The notes: generated from the letters alone by a model not told the origin. A DNA stretch of 64,000 nt from Pseudoips prasinana (GCA_951640165.1 OX621242.1:29880001-29944000); one strand, 5' to 3'. Numbered from the stretch's first letter, positions 33,781 to 45,174 are shown. A program made the numbers and translations.

Positions 33781-34437
33781 CTGTACACAAAAAAACATGG
33801 TTACAAATAAGAGAAATAAGAATAAGCAAATTCAGAAGTTGGCTTCATTTTATCAAAGATTTAAACAAAACGAAAATAAAATAAACATGAAATGGAACAC
33901 AAAAGCCTATCAGGCCTAGTACAATTTTATCATCTATTCCATACATGCAAATATATAAAATTGAAGTGTCTGTTTGTGATGTCCACATAACAGTTTTTAC
34001 TAAATACATTTAAAAATATCTCATTTTAACAAAAGAATAATTGCTTGTTAGTCTGTCTGTCCTAAACGGGTGGACTTATTCGAACGTGACTTTCACTAGC
34101 AGATAGCTGATCTTATAGAGAGTAATATTAAACACGAGCTTCCACTCCTGGCTTCCCCCCTTATATTATTCGGTCGTTAAAAAATTCTTATACATATATT
34201 CTTCTACACCTTGGGAATCCTGCAAGTTTCCTGATTGAAATATACTCTTTTCTATACCCCTAACAGCATGAATGCAAGATTTTATTATGATCGATTCGGT
34301 AGTTAAGGTACGAACAAACTCACATTGCAGTACGCGGATGAAGTAGCGGTTAACAGTTAGGCGTTCAAGGATTAAAGCTCCTAAATTGTAGTTTTACAGG
34401 CGACGCGACGCCACGTCGATGGGTGGATATTAATAAT

Positions 34438-34672
34438 AATATCTTAGGATCTTAGGACAACTAACACACTGCCATCTGATTAAAAACTAGACAGAGCCTG
34501 TGCTATGGCAACCAGACTGATACACATGCTTCTATATTATGCATAAATTACACCCAGACACAGAACAAATAATCATGTTCATCACACAAACATTTGTCCC
34601 GATTGGGGATCGAACCCACGGCCTCTAGCTTAGCAGTCAGGGTCAGTGACCACTAGACTAACAGTCAACCAG
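34438..34672 (-). mobile_element. S1-family SINE, near full length
   Basis: Left end CTTAGGACAACTAACACACT, body GCAGTACC-free variant with ACAGAGCCTGTGCTATGGCA and AATTACACCCAGACACAGAA, head with B-box-like GGGGATCGAACCCAC and GACCACTAGACTAACAGTC. Confidence 0.85.
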
Positions 34673-35182
34673 CACAACTTCAAAAAATTGATTCCAAACA
34701 ATAGACGGCTTTTTAAAACTACAAAACTGCTTAAAAAAAATACCCTTCATTTTTTTGGGGGATCTATCAATATTCGAAAGTTTTATACTTCCGGAAAATT
34801 GAAAGATCCCCCCATCCCTTCGGAATGTTTCCCGACCTTATAACCTTTTATTATACAGGGCCCGCCCATAAATTTAAATTCCCGCATTTTATGATAACTC
34901 GTGAAAGGAACCCCATGTTTTATTTTATTTTTGCGTCGTTGAAACCCCTTGAAACTTCTAACGGCCGTCCTTGTTACTGCATCGGTAAACTTTCATATTC
35001 CGGTGTAGCATTTACTTATTGACGGTGGACTTTTCAATAGCGCTGCAGTAGATTTGAAAATCTCTCTTTTGTACTCGTTTAGCCTAAGGATTTCGAAGTA
35101 AGTTATTTTGAAGAGTGCACTAGTTGAAATCCTTATACAAATTAAGCTAACTATGATAACTGTACCTATAAACGGGGTTTAA

Positions 35183-35492
35183 GAGCCTATGCACACCACG
35201 TTTTTTAAGCGCGCCGTCAACGCGTGTTTCCAAAACGCGCGTTAGCATCGCGTGTGTATCGATACAGACGCGCCGGTGCCGCGCGTTTGTATCGCGTTAG
35301 CATCGCGTCGACGGACGGCGCGCTTTTATCCTACGGAGCAGTTTCTTGTCGTTTGTATCGATACAAACGCACGGCACCGGCGCGTCTGTATCGATACTTC
35401 GATACACACGCGCGTTAGCATCGTGTCTGTATCGCTACAAACGCGCGTCCACGCGCGACGGCGCGCTTAGAAAACGTGATGTGCATAGGCCC
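35183..35492. mobile_element. 310-bp GC-rich inverted-repeat transposon (MITE)
   Basis: Ends GAGCCTATGCACACCACG and CGTGATGTGCATAGGCCC are inverted repeats with two mismatches, continuing into AAGCGCGCCGTC and GACGGCGCGCTT. The interior is packed with CGCGCGTTAGCATCG, GTATCGATACA and GCGCGTTTGTATCG words in both orientations, so much of it can fold on itself. Much more GC-rich than its flanks. Three overlapping open frames here are side effects of this composition. Confidence 0.85.
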
Positions 35493-35654
35493 TGAGGTAA
35501 TTAGTGTTCTTTATTCAAATTGGTTTAATAGAATCATTATTAGACGACGGTACAAATAAAAATAAAATCCCTTAAAATAACTAACCTTCGTTCTTCAAAT
35601 ATTCGGTCGCAAGGATGATAACTACAACAAACTTGTCAGTACAAGTTGTTGCCA

Positions 35655-35905
35655 TGTCTTACTTACTTATCGTATGGTTACCTTAATGTCAGAGTTGTTC
35701 AAGCCGCCCAGTAGGCCTCCGACATGGCTTAACGACTGTTGTCTAATGACTACAACCGAGACCGATAACTTAAAGTGCTCTTTGAAGCACGCAGACGCTC
35801 AGAAATTAAACCACTTTGATTGTCACCCATCTGGACCGACTGCGTGCCTAGTTGCTTAACCTTGCCAATCACTTACGGACTGGTGAGAGCATCTAGCTAT
35901 GAATC
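35655..35905 (+). mobile_element. D-family dispersed repeat, long copy
   Basis: Order: TTACTTACTTATCGTATGG, AGCCGCCCAGTAGGCCTCC, CATGGCTTAACGACTGTTGT, ACAACCGAGACCGATAACTT, GACGCTCAGAAATTAAACCA, TAGTTGCTTAACCTTGCC and GACTGGTGAGAGCAT. Same order at 59586-59805. The GGCTTAA..TGCTC..GCACG core resembles part of S2, so the families may share a body. Confidence 0.7.
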
Positions 35906-36724
35906 ATTTCTTGTATTAGTATGAATAATTCCAGTTAGATATCTGTTTATCAAAAGGCAGGCGGCCACACATACTTAGCAATTATTCTCTTGTATATAGT
36001 AAAGTTTGATTCCAACACCCCTATGCTCAAAATTGCTGGTTTACCTATCAGAATTAATAAGAAAGTAACAAATCTCTTTTAATTACCGTAACCTATAACA
36101 CTAGATCATGTCTATTTTAAATGTTACGATAATGCAGTCATATAGATACAATTATTGTCTTAAGCCCATAATACCTTGATACATGTCACTCGAAGGTACA
36201 ATGACTGGTCTTAAAAGCGAAACAACTAGCTACTTACAAAATACATGATACGGCCACATACTTAGAATTGTGGTGTTACGATAACGATGCAACTTCGAAA
36301 CAATGAAGGTATCATGACACTAATATCAGTTCTCAAAGGGACATTATAACCATAGCCAATGAGTCATAGTGTGGTAGGGGGTCTATTGTAAGTAAATTGA
36401 ACGTTGCAATTACATTCACCACATTTGTTTAGTGTCCCCTCTGTGAGACATGCAGGTGTGAGCGCTGTGCGGTCAAAGCGATTGCGTGCTTTACTGTAAC
36501 AGTAGGTACTTTACAAACGTGTTACATAAATACAACAGGGTCCCGTATCTACCAATGAAACAGAACAACTAATAGAACGTTAATTTACATAACACTCAAA
36601 AAGTATATCAACTTCTCATATAAAAATATTAGCCGGGTGACGATAGCACTTAGATGACAATTGTTGTGCAGCTTCACATTTTGATTTTTTTTTAAAGACA
36701 ACGCCCGCATTAGTCAAATTAATC

Positions 36725-36890
36725 CCGGTCTCACGGTATACTTTACAAACATATAATAGACGGGCACAAATTACATCCAAACTCAAAACAACTATTTATG
36801 GGTCACAAAATAGTTGTCTGGCGCAGGACTCGAACCCGCGACACAAAGCGGCGAGGCGACTGTCTTAGCCGCTGCGCCACACGTGCGTTT
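36725..36890 (-). mobile_element. S3-family SINE
   Basis: Minus strand: head GCACGTGTGGCGCAGCGGCT, then CGCGGGTTCGAGTCCTGCGC (B-box), ACAACTATTTTGTGACCCAT, and AATTTGTGCCCGTC. Confidence 0.85.
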
Positions 36891-36912
36891 TAATTCAGAC
36901 TTGCATGTGTTT

Positions 36913-37043
36913 AACCAATGGATGGATCCAGTGAGGGTCGCTGGAAACAGCTGGGTGCGGTTAGTGTAAGACAGGCAATTGTGGAGAACTTTGGGGGAGG
37001 TCTTGGTCGAGCAGTGGACGTCTTTCAGCTGATATGATGATGA
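36913..37043 (+). mobile_element. RTE-type LINE 3' end
   Basis: GGATGGATCCAGTGAGGGTC, GCAATTGTGGAGAACTTTGG, GGAGGTCTTGGTCGAGCAGT and GGACGTCTTTCAGCTGATAT end in GATGATGA. Closely related to 40850-40971. Confidence 0.8.
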
Positions 37044-37154
37044 ATCAAAGTCTTTAGAACTAATCGCGCGGTCAATCTGACCTGTTGTAGTTTGGCGATT
37101 CCGAGCGATTTCAATCAATACTTGAGGAAGGCATGTTAAGCTGCGGGCCCCAAT

Positions 37155-37232
37155 TGTAGTCCTTACACATCAGTCGTTAAGCCATTTCTAAGATCTACTG
37201 GGCGGTTTGAACAACAAGGGTAACCCCACACG
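37155..37232 (-). mobile_element. D-family fragment
   Basis: CAGTCGTTAAGCC, TACTGGGCGGTTTGAACAAC and AAGGGTAAC are the complement of the D-family 5' block. Confidence 0.55.
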
Positions 37233-37495
37233 AAGAATAAACGTCTTGCGCGTGAACTGACAAAGGCTTTAAAGCACCCATAGACTAATCAATCAGAAAT
37301 ATATGTACCTTAAGTACTTTGAAACGAAAGAAACTTTTATCTTTAGTTACTTCGGAGTTTTTACCATAAGATGGATTACGCCAAATCAAGTATAAGTCTA
37401 TTCAGGCACTAGACCTCACATGGAACACAGTAAAACTGTACGGTGGTGTATAAATATGAATGTGATAGTTCTATAAACCATTGCTTTAATATTCA

Positions 37496-37722
37496 TCATC
37501 ATAATGTCAGCCAAAGTACCTCCACTGCTGGATAAAAACGTTCCCCAAAGAATGGAGGGATATGCCATAATCGCCATGCTTGGCAGACGGGTTGACGGTC
37601 GCAGTTTGATGGTCTAGTTCACAGAAAAACGCTGCTGCCCGTTCTCTGGTGAGTTTCCCTCGGACGATTTCTACGCTCCCCACGGGATGAGATGGGGTTA
37701 TGATATTCTACGCCGTCACCAC
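37496..37722 (-). mobile_element. LINE 3' end, opposite orientation
   Basis: ATTCATCATCATAATG, CAAAGTACCTCCACTGCTGG, ATGCCATAATCGCCATGCTT, GGCAGACGGGTTGACGG and CCCACGGGATGAGATGGGGT mirror the + strand copy at 56360-56645. Confidence 0.75.
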
Positions 37723-38309
37723 ACAGAAATTCCTTTAATAGTTGCTTTAATAATATTAATTCAAAACTACCCATTAATAGGGGGAATACCCAAATACTCC
37801 GAAATATTTTATTCCGAATTTTGATGTTCCGATTTTCAAAAGTCCGAATTTAATAATACCTAAGAGTTGTAACGTCTATTATCAAATATCACGACATTTA
37901 TCTTTCCGAAAGTCGTAAATGCTATTTGTTAGAATTCCGATATTCATACGTTCTAAGAGCCAAATGCTCGAAGGGTTCTCGGTCCGAAAAACGACATTCT
38001 GAATTTTAATACTTCGAATAAACTTAATATCAACACGGTATGCTACAAAATTTTGTGACAGAAACGAATCGTTGCAAAACCGACTTCACGTAGTCTTGTC
38101 TGCCCTACCCTAGAGTGTAATTTAAGCCCGCGTAGGCGCGGAGCGGTGGGGCCGCCCGCGAGCTGAGGAGCAGGTGGTTTGAAGGCCCGCCGTTTGAAGG
38201 TGGTTTGAAGCTGCGGTGGTGTGCGTCAAAACCATCTGCGACGATAAGCTCGCGTGGGGCCGCCCAAACCCCGCAGCGCCAGAGCCGTGACAGAAACAAT
38301 GCTTGCTGC

Positions 38310-38550
38310 ATGTTGCATGCCTGCTTGCATGTTGCATGCCTCCTTGCTTGCTGCATTCCTGCTTGCATGCTGCATGCCTGCTTGCATGCTGTATGCTTGT
38401 TTGCATGCTGCATGCTTGCTTGCATGCTGCACGCTTGCTTGCATGCTGCACGCTTGCTTGCATGCTGCATGCTTGCTTGCATGCTTGCTTGCATGCTGCA
38501 TGCCAGCCTGCATGCTGCATATCTGCCTGCTTGCATGTTGCATGCAGCCG
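38310..38550. repeat. 19-bp minisatellite, array 1
   Basis: Unit close to CATGCTTGCTTGCATGCTG, clearest at 38400-38480. As the period is not a multiple of three and lacks stops, all frames stay open and give false proteins rich in Cys-Lys-Gln-Ala-Met-His. Confidence 0.92.
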
Positions 38551-38734
38551 CCGTGTGCCAGATCCCCTCTATTGTTGGTGAATCATTTGGGTTAGGTTAG
38601 GTTAGAACTGTGACCGGGGAGACAAAAAGAAGCAAGCCGAAGCTGCAGTGGTGAGCGTTTAAACCATCTGCGACGATAAGCTCGCGTGGGGCCGCCCAAA
38701 CCCCGCAGCGCCGGAGCCGTGACACAAACAATGC

Positions 38735-38890
38735 TTGTTGCATGTTGTATGCCTGCTTGCATGCTGCATGCATGCTTGCATGCTGCATTCCTGCTTGCAT
38801 GTTGCATGCCTGCTTGCATGTTGCATGCCTGCTTGCATGTTGCATGCCTGCTTGCATGTTGCATACCTGTCTGCTTGCATGTTTCATGCA
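38735..38890. repeat. 19-bp minisatellite, array 2
   Basis: Unit close to CATGTTGCATGCCTGCTTG, same length as array 1 but with TGTT in place of TGCT. Confidence 0.92.
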
Positions 38891-39867
38891 ACCGCCGAGT
38901 GCCAGATCCCTCTAATGTTGGTGAATCATTTGGGTTAGGTTAGAACTGTGACCGGGGAAACAAGATATTTTTATTCGTATTGTTGATGTTTCGATCATTA
39001 AGTCGGACTTTTTGTTATTCGGTCTATTGAAGCTCGGTATTTTGAGAATAGTAATTATAAACGTTAGGAATATTGAAATTTAGGAATTATAAAACTAAGA
39101 GTAATGATAAGTCGGAGTTGTAATATTCGGAATTTTCTACCATTCGGAATTATGAAAGTCGGAATTTTGAAATTCGTATTTGTAACTGTCGGAATAAAGT
39201 TTTTTGTATTAATGTAGTGTACCCATTAATAGGGGTTAGTATTACACGACATTCGCAAGAATCAGCAAATGTAACAAAATATATCTGAATCGCTGAGGAT
39301 ATTAAATATCCATTAACACTATAATATTGGTTAACTTTCGATGGTAAATCTCCAGACTCGTTTTGTAGCTTAGGCGTCTAGATGATATGTTTCTACAGAA
39401 ACGATGGCTACTTGATTATTGATTCACTCTATTTTGCCCTGTACTTGATAACTTATATATGCCATATGGCCTTTGCGTCTGTTACAGACGATTTACGGCG
39501 CATTGTCTGAGAGACATTTCTTTTGGTGGCTAAACAAACCGATGCAAGTGCGACATAGCCTGCAGCAGCGGCGCAAGCCTGACAAGAGAATTTTGCAGTG
39601 GTTGGTGCCGAGCCGCTGTCATGTCGCTTCTGTCTCTTATCAGCAAGTACTCCGAAGCAGGCTTCATCACAGATCTTACGATAACTTATACGGGCAGAAT
39701 TTATATAAAAATAAATTGACAACAGTTTATATTCTTTGGTTAAGTTTGGATTATGTTTCCGGTATATACTGGGACGTAAACATTTAGTTTGTAGATAACT
39801 AAGTAATAACTTCCCACATGTACCTACAGTCGATTCCATGTCAGATTACAAAAACCGCCATTAAACA

Positions 39868-40120
39868 TAAATATCTTGGGACAACTAACCCACTGCCATC
39901 TGATCCCAAACTAGGCAGAGTTTTACTATGGCAACCAGACAACTGATAACCATACATATATATTTCTAAAAACGTACAAATTATAGATACTTAAGTTACA
40001 CCCATACACAGAACAAATAAGAGTGTTCATCACACAAAGATTTGTCCCGGGTGGGACTAGAACCCACGACCTCTGGCGTAGTAGTCAGGGTCACTAACCA
40101 CTAGCCCAAGATGCCAGTCA
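39868..40120 (-). mobile_element. S1-family SINE, near full length
   Basis: ATATCTTGGGACAACTAACC, TGATCCCAAACTAGGCAGAG, AGTTACACCCATACACAGAA, then B-box-like GGGACTAGAACCCACGACC and ACTAACCACTAGCCCAAGAT. Confidence 0.87.
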
Positions 40121-40849
40121 TTACTATAACACAAACGCTGTCAAACTCAAAGCGTATCCATACTATCCACCGACGTCACATCAACTATACCTACCTACTT
40201 ATGCTTATGTGATAGCTATCACACATAATTGTGTAGATATAAAATCAAGAGGTAAACGGAAAATATTTTCCGCGCAAACCGCAGGACTCTCAAAATGTTT
40301 TTCAGTAAATTTTAAGAGCGACGGCAAAAAATCACGCACATTTTGCTCAAGTTCGGATTTACGGCTCTCGCATAGTGCTGTATGTGTCATGTTTAATAAA
40401 GATCTCAAGGTATAATCAATAAAGAACTGGAGTTAACACTAACGGTTATGCTATTTCTATTGTGGATACATTTTAAGACAAATCTGTTCTCGGAATTTCC
40501 TAAGAAATCATAATTCCCAATCTTTTGGTGTTACTTTTACTTGCGTTTCATAGCAGTAATACATATCAATATATTTTATTATTGTACCATGTTTCATGAC
40601 ATATGTATATTATAATCCAACAACAAATATTAAAATTGCCGTTTCATTACGCAGTTTTAAGGTTTTGATAACATCATATCATTTATATTTATTAACACGC
40701 GAGTACATTATCGTATACGGATCGCTAATAGCGCGAGACCCCACTGTAACTTGCCCCTTTTTAATATAATTAATAAAAAAAAATATTTTGTTCAGCTTCC
40801 TTGACACTATATTCTCATTCTAATTTATTTATTGGCAATACACATTTAA

Positions 40850-40971
40850 AAAACGCTGGAAAACGCTGGATGCGGATAGCGCAAGACCGGCAATTGTGGA
40901 GATCTTTGAGGGAGGCCTTTGTCCAACAGTGGACGTCTTTCGGCTGATATGATGATGATGATGATGATGAA
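40850..40971 (+). mobile_element. RTE-type LINE 3' end with (GAT)n tail
   Basis: GCTGGATGCGGATAGCGCAA, ACCGGCAATTGTGGAGATCT, GGAGGCCTTTGTCCAACAGT and GGACGTCTTTCGGCTGATAT run into (GAT)6. The tail and truncated 5' end are as expected for an RTE LINE insertion. Confidence 0.82.
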
Positions 40972-41290
40972 TACACATTTTCCACGCATGATTTTGCCTA
41001 CGTTAAGAATTAATATTCAGGACCGTATTCCTAGTAATATTTAAGATGGTAATATAGATAACATCAATTGTGACAGCAGAATAGAGGAACGCAATCGGAT
41101 ACTTCAATATTGATCAATAAGAGATTTAGAATTCTAGATTTCAGTAGTATGGTCATAAAAAGGAATCGTCGGGAAAAAAAACGATTTTACGAGTTATGAG
41201 GAAAACGAAAGCAACTCGGTCCCAAAGGTAGTACCTAAATGATGAAATCCAAGATAAAAGCAAATATTTGGCAACGTAATCCTTTACACT

Positions 41291-41883
41291 CTTATTTAAA
41301 ATAATTCTTTGATCCGCCGCTTAACCATGTCTCAGCTAAACCCTGCTCAACCACTTAAACCCCGCTCAACTATTTCTTTATTTAAAAACCCTACTTAAAG
41401 GTTTCTCAGCTAAGTAACGTCATTTTATTTTACACTGTCAACATTTCTGAGACTGGTATAGAGCTTGACCAAAATTAATCGACTAAATCGGATTATTTAT
41501 CAAAACTTTATGATTTTTGCTCTATGGTAGACATGGAATGATAGATTTATGATCGTAACAGTAAATTTTTAAGGACTATTGATTTTCTTCGGAGGATTAT
41601 GAAGTTTGTGATAAGATTCCCACTGGAATTCAGTATTTATTTAAAAATTAAAACGGTTAGTAACTTCGATAAAACTTCCATTCACAAACAAACGTCAAAC
41701 AAAACGTCAGCTGATGCAAATAAAATCCGCCATATTTGAGCAAGCTTTAAACCAGGGGCCGACGTGGTTTAAATTTTGACATGGCTCAACCGCGGGTCAA
41801 AGTTAAATCGTGTTTTTAAATGAAAAATTTGATAAACCATGGTTGAGCGGCCGGCTTAAATTTAAGTAGCGTTTTTAAATAAG
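41291..41883. mobile_element. 593-bp inverted-repeat element
   Basis: Begins CTTATTTAAA and ends TTTAAATAAG. Next to each end are GCCGCTTAACCATG and CCATGGTTGAGCGGC in inverted arrangement. The sub-terminal regions repeat CTCAACC.C and TTAAACC words. No open frame with a domain. Confidence 0.6.
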
Positions 41884-42729
41884 ACTGTTAATAACTAAAG
41901 ATCGCACTTATTCTCGAAATTCGTCCATTAAAGGTTCTATTGTCAAAAGCTATAGACATTAAAGACGAATAATATTAATCGGTTCTCTGTTTACACCTAT
42001 CAGTTTGACAGTGTGTCAAAAGCATGGTAGTGTGCGTAATGTTGTATTTATTAAAATAATTTTCTTCTTTATCATTCTTATTATATAAAAATCTTTCTGA
42101 GCTCCTTCATATGAACTTTAACCGTTCCAAATTTCATACTCTTCCGTCCGTTCCGCAATTTTCGTTAAAAGGTACAAAGTTTTTGCTTCACATATTAATA
42201 TAATTTTCAAACGAACCTACCACTAGATTTCCTAAACTCACACACGCTGGTATCTATTGTCGCTGGAAATGAAAGTAAGTGTGCCTCAGAAATAGATCTC
42301 GTATAAAATTCCTTGTTTACGCAAGATTTACTCATTCTACCGCAAGTGACCCAAATTGAGACATTATTTATAGGATCCATATTATTAATATGGCTCCACA
42401 ATACTGTTTCAACAGAACAATAAAGGTAATACAAAGTCTTTGAAAAACATAAGGAATGAACCAATGCTAACAGAGTTGCTACTTATTCTTATTGAAAATG
42501 GATGCCGCGTTGGTCTACAAGTAGCATGCTCAATTGTGTATGAGTGAGATCAAAGTTTTATTGGTGTATTATTGGTAGCAATAACTTGCAGTACCAGTCC
42601 GGAGTCAGGATATTAGCGGTTTTACAGCTGCGTACCTCGTATCGTTTATGTGCATTAAGTCTTCGGTCCTATTATTATTCATACATGATCCTTACAGCTA
42701 GCCTAGGAGGGTATCGGTGCTCCACTGGA

Positions 42730-43075
42730 CAATAGAAAATAGCGTGTCGTCAAGCCGTCTAGAAATATTAAAAACTTTAGTTCGCGCGTCGGTGGGCATC
42801 TCATTTTGAGTTAGAACCTCTACTCTGGATGTTTACTGGCGTGGAGGGTTAGGAGAGGATCGGTTGTTTTCAGGACATTTTGCAACTGGTCAACGTTACT
42901 AGGCGAAAGGGCAAGCTTCTCTTCGTATTGGAGACCGGAGAGTGCATTTCATCAATACGAATTTAAGCCATGGAGGAGGCTGGTGAATGAGGCGTGCGCG
43001 GTAGTACTTTCGGCCGGTGAAGCCGCCTGCAGAAACGAAGTGATGGCATTATGTATCTACTATAATAATACGAAT
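42730..43075 (+). mobile_element. Probable retroelement 5'-region fragment
   Basis: GC-richer than its surroundings, with sharp edges: TCGTCAAGCCGTCTAGAAAT near the start, GGTGGGCATCTCATTTTGAG, GCAAGCTTCTCTTCGTATTG, GGAGACCGGAGAGTGCATTT and CTTTCGGCCGGTGAAGCCGC. It resembles non-coding 5' leaders of lepidopteran non-LTR elements as I remember them; not verified. Confidence 0.4.
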
Positions 43076-43282
43076 TTAATATCAATTTCCTAGAGCTTGG
43101 CTAGAGAAACATAGCACAAAGAAGCCGCTGCTGAACAACAAAACTAAAAGCACAAATTTTAAAGAGCATTATCTAGTGAGCTTTTAAGACTTGTTCCAAT
43201 AGTACGTATGACAATAGCGTTAAAATGGTAAGTATTCACATTAGGTATGTACACTCGTACAGATATTGGTTCCAACCTGGTT

Positions 43283-43870
43283 GTGGAGCTGTTATTGGAT
43301 TATAAGAATGAGTAAAGAGCGGAGTGCCTATGTTATAAGATTATGAGTAAAGAGAGACTTGCCCCTGGATTATAAGTGAATAAATATCTATTTGCTCCTC
43401 TTATTGGTTTATAAGAATGATCAAAGAGCAATTTGCCCCAGATATTGGATTACAAAAGTGTGTTAAAGGTAATTATCTAGTGCTATTGGATTATAAGAAT
43501 GAGTAAAGAGCGCCTTCCCCCTGATATTGGACTATAAGATTGAGTAAATAGCAACTGGCCCCCGCTCATGGATTAAAAGAATGAGTAAAGACCGACTTAC
43601 CTCTGATATTGGATTATAAGAATGAGTAAAGAGCGGCTTGTCTCTGTTATTAGATTATGAGAATGAGTAAAGAGGGACTTGCCCCTGCTATTGGATTATA
43701 AGTGAGTAAATATCGACTTGCTCCTCTTATTGGTTTATAAGAATGAGTAAAGAGTGACTTGTCCTTGATATTCGATTATAAGAGTGAGTAAAGAATGATA
43801 TTGCATTATAAGAATGATTATAGAGCGACTTTCCCCTGATATTGAATTACAAGAGTGAGTAAAGAGCATG
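43283..43870. repeat. About 41-bp minisatellite, roughly 14 diverged units
   Basis: Consensus GGATTATAAGAATGAGTAAA followed by GAGCGACTTGCCCCTGATATT. Units vary by substitutions and indels, and two or three are truncated (for example near 43340-43380 and 43780-43800). Confidence 0.92.
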
Positions 43871-44029
43871 CATCCTCTTTGCACACACAAATGAATAACA
43901 TTAATATGTCCCACGCAAATGATTAGTTATCATTGTAACTGGTAACCATGACCTATAATGTCCATGCGAACATTATTATTAACTAAAATATTTTTGTATC
44001 GTTTCAGAAGTCAACCTCCGCAATAAGGG

Positions 44030-44197
44030 AAATGAATCCCTGCGTCGCAGAGTACTTTACAAATACATAATTTCGGAAACAATTTGCGTCCAGATTCGGA
44101 ACAACGATTTATGAATCACACAAATAGTTAATCAGTGCGGGATTCGAACCCATGACATGAAGTAGGAAGGCGAACTTCGTAACCGCTGCGCCAATTA
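44030..44197 (-). mobile_element. S3-family SINE
   Basis: Plus strand reads GAATCCCTGCGTCGCAGAGT, ATTTGCGTCCAGATTCGG, CACACAAATAGTTAATCAGT, GCGGGATTCGAACCCATGAC and AACCGCTGCGCC: the S3 body followed by B-box and head in reverse. Confidence 0.8.
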
Positions 44198-44541
44198 AAA
44201 CTGATAAAAAAAAACGTTGCGTGTTTGTAGTCGGTGATAAATATAATGGCGACTGTGAGTGTAGTGTATGCAAAACGTAGTGCAACTGAAGGAGTAAGTG
44301 CATCGGAGCCCGGTGTAAGTAGGGCGACGAACTGCGATCGATGCCGCGCCGCCCTCCGCACAACTTTATCCATTTACACTGTTCCAAACTTTCACCATCA
44401 TAACACCCGCACCCGAACTCCGCTCGCCCGCACAGCCATTGATACGCATAATGATCACTCCCATTTATTCATTGATATGCTAACTACCTAGTCACTATTA
44501 ATCGTCTCTCTAAACTTCTTAGTAATAATAAAAAATAATAA
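44198..44541. other. No gene supported
   Basis: An 85-codon plus-strand open frame (44234-44491) lies in a GC-richer patch (GCGACGAACTGCGATCGATG). No domain, splice signals or homology could be argued. Confidence 0.4.
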
Positions 44542-45010
44542 TAATGTCCTCCTAGCCGGCTTTCGACCACGGCGGCCAGTCTCAATGGAGACTAGCTATC
44601 TGCGCGGGACATATTATAGTGCACAAGTGTATGGGCAAACACAGAGATACTTTCTATCCATCACTCTTATAATATCTCTAAACTCTTATAATAATAATAT
44701 CTTAGGACATTGACACACACGGTCATCTGATCCAAAACTAAGCAGAGCTTGTATGGAAACTAACTAACATATACTACTTTTCTTTTGTAAATACATACTT
44801 ATATAGATAATTACACCCCGACTCAGGACGAACATACATCTTCATGCACACAAGTATATGTCCTGGGTATAATACCGCCAACTCCTGGACTTCGGGCTGA
44901 TACTAACAATTTTTCTTTTTACAGAATTTCAAATTACCTCTGTCCCGACCCGGGATTTGAGCCAAGGACCTCGTTATCTGCGGTTGAACACGCTACCGCT
45001 AGACCAAGTA
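44542..45010 (-). mobile_element. S2 SINE with an S1 SINE in its middle
   Basis: S2 distal part 44542-44685 (TCCTCCTAGCCGGC, CAGTCTCAATGGAGACTAGC). S1 copy 44688-44865 (CTTAGGACATTGACACAC, AGCAGAGCTTG, ATTACACCCCGACTCAGGAC), truncated at its tRNA head. S2 resumes at 44866 (GTATAATACCGCCAACTCC) through the head GCGGTTGAACACGCTACCGC to 45010. About 85 bp of S2 centre and the S1 head are missing, so a deletion accompanied or followed the insertion. Confidence 0.85.
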
Positions 45011-45174
45011 GGAATTGTGCGTGTGGTATTTCAGACTTTGTAAGTTACAAATTTCTTCACAATTCATTATACATACATCAATGGATTTTGAGATTCTCTG
45101 TAACTGCTCATTTTTCTACATAAAATGCCAAGAATTTCTTTGCAACATTTCTTTATAATAATTTTGTTTTACAG

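Larger units (their letters stand above)
37784..39220. mobile_element. 1,437-bp composite non-coding element with 15-bp flanking direct repeats
   Basis: ACCCATTAATAGGGG occurs exactly at 37769-37783 and 39221-39235, as a target-site duplication would. Inside: an AT-rich block with TTCCGAATTTTGA-like words (37784-38060); a GC-rich block (38105-38290) with CCCCGCAGCGCC; a 19-bp minisatellite; a repeat of the GC-rich block and minisatellite about 422 bp downstream, each unit closing with TTTGGGTTAGGTTAG; and a final AT-rich block of degenerate TCGGAATTTT words (38965-39200). No coding domain. A related element in reverse orientation lies at 7255-8105. Confidence 0.8.

Noticed and set aside
35224..35470. 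Two plus-strand frames rich in Arg/Tyr/Ala
   Set aside because: They lie wholly inside the GC-rich inverted-repeat element and reflect its repeated words.
38105..38600. Several overlapping frames of 92-143 codons on both strands
   Set aside because: They are produced by the 19-bp minisatellite and its GC-rich flank, open in all frames, with no start, splice or domain evidence.
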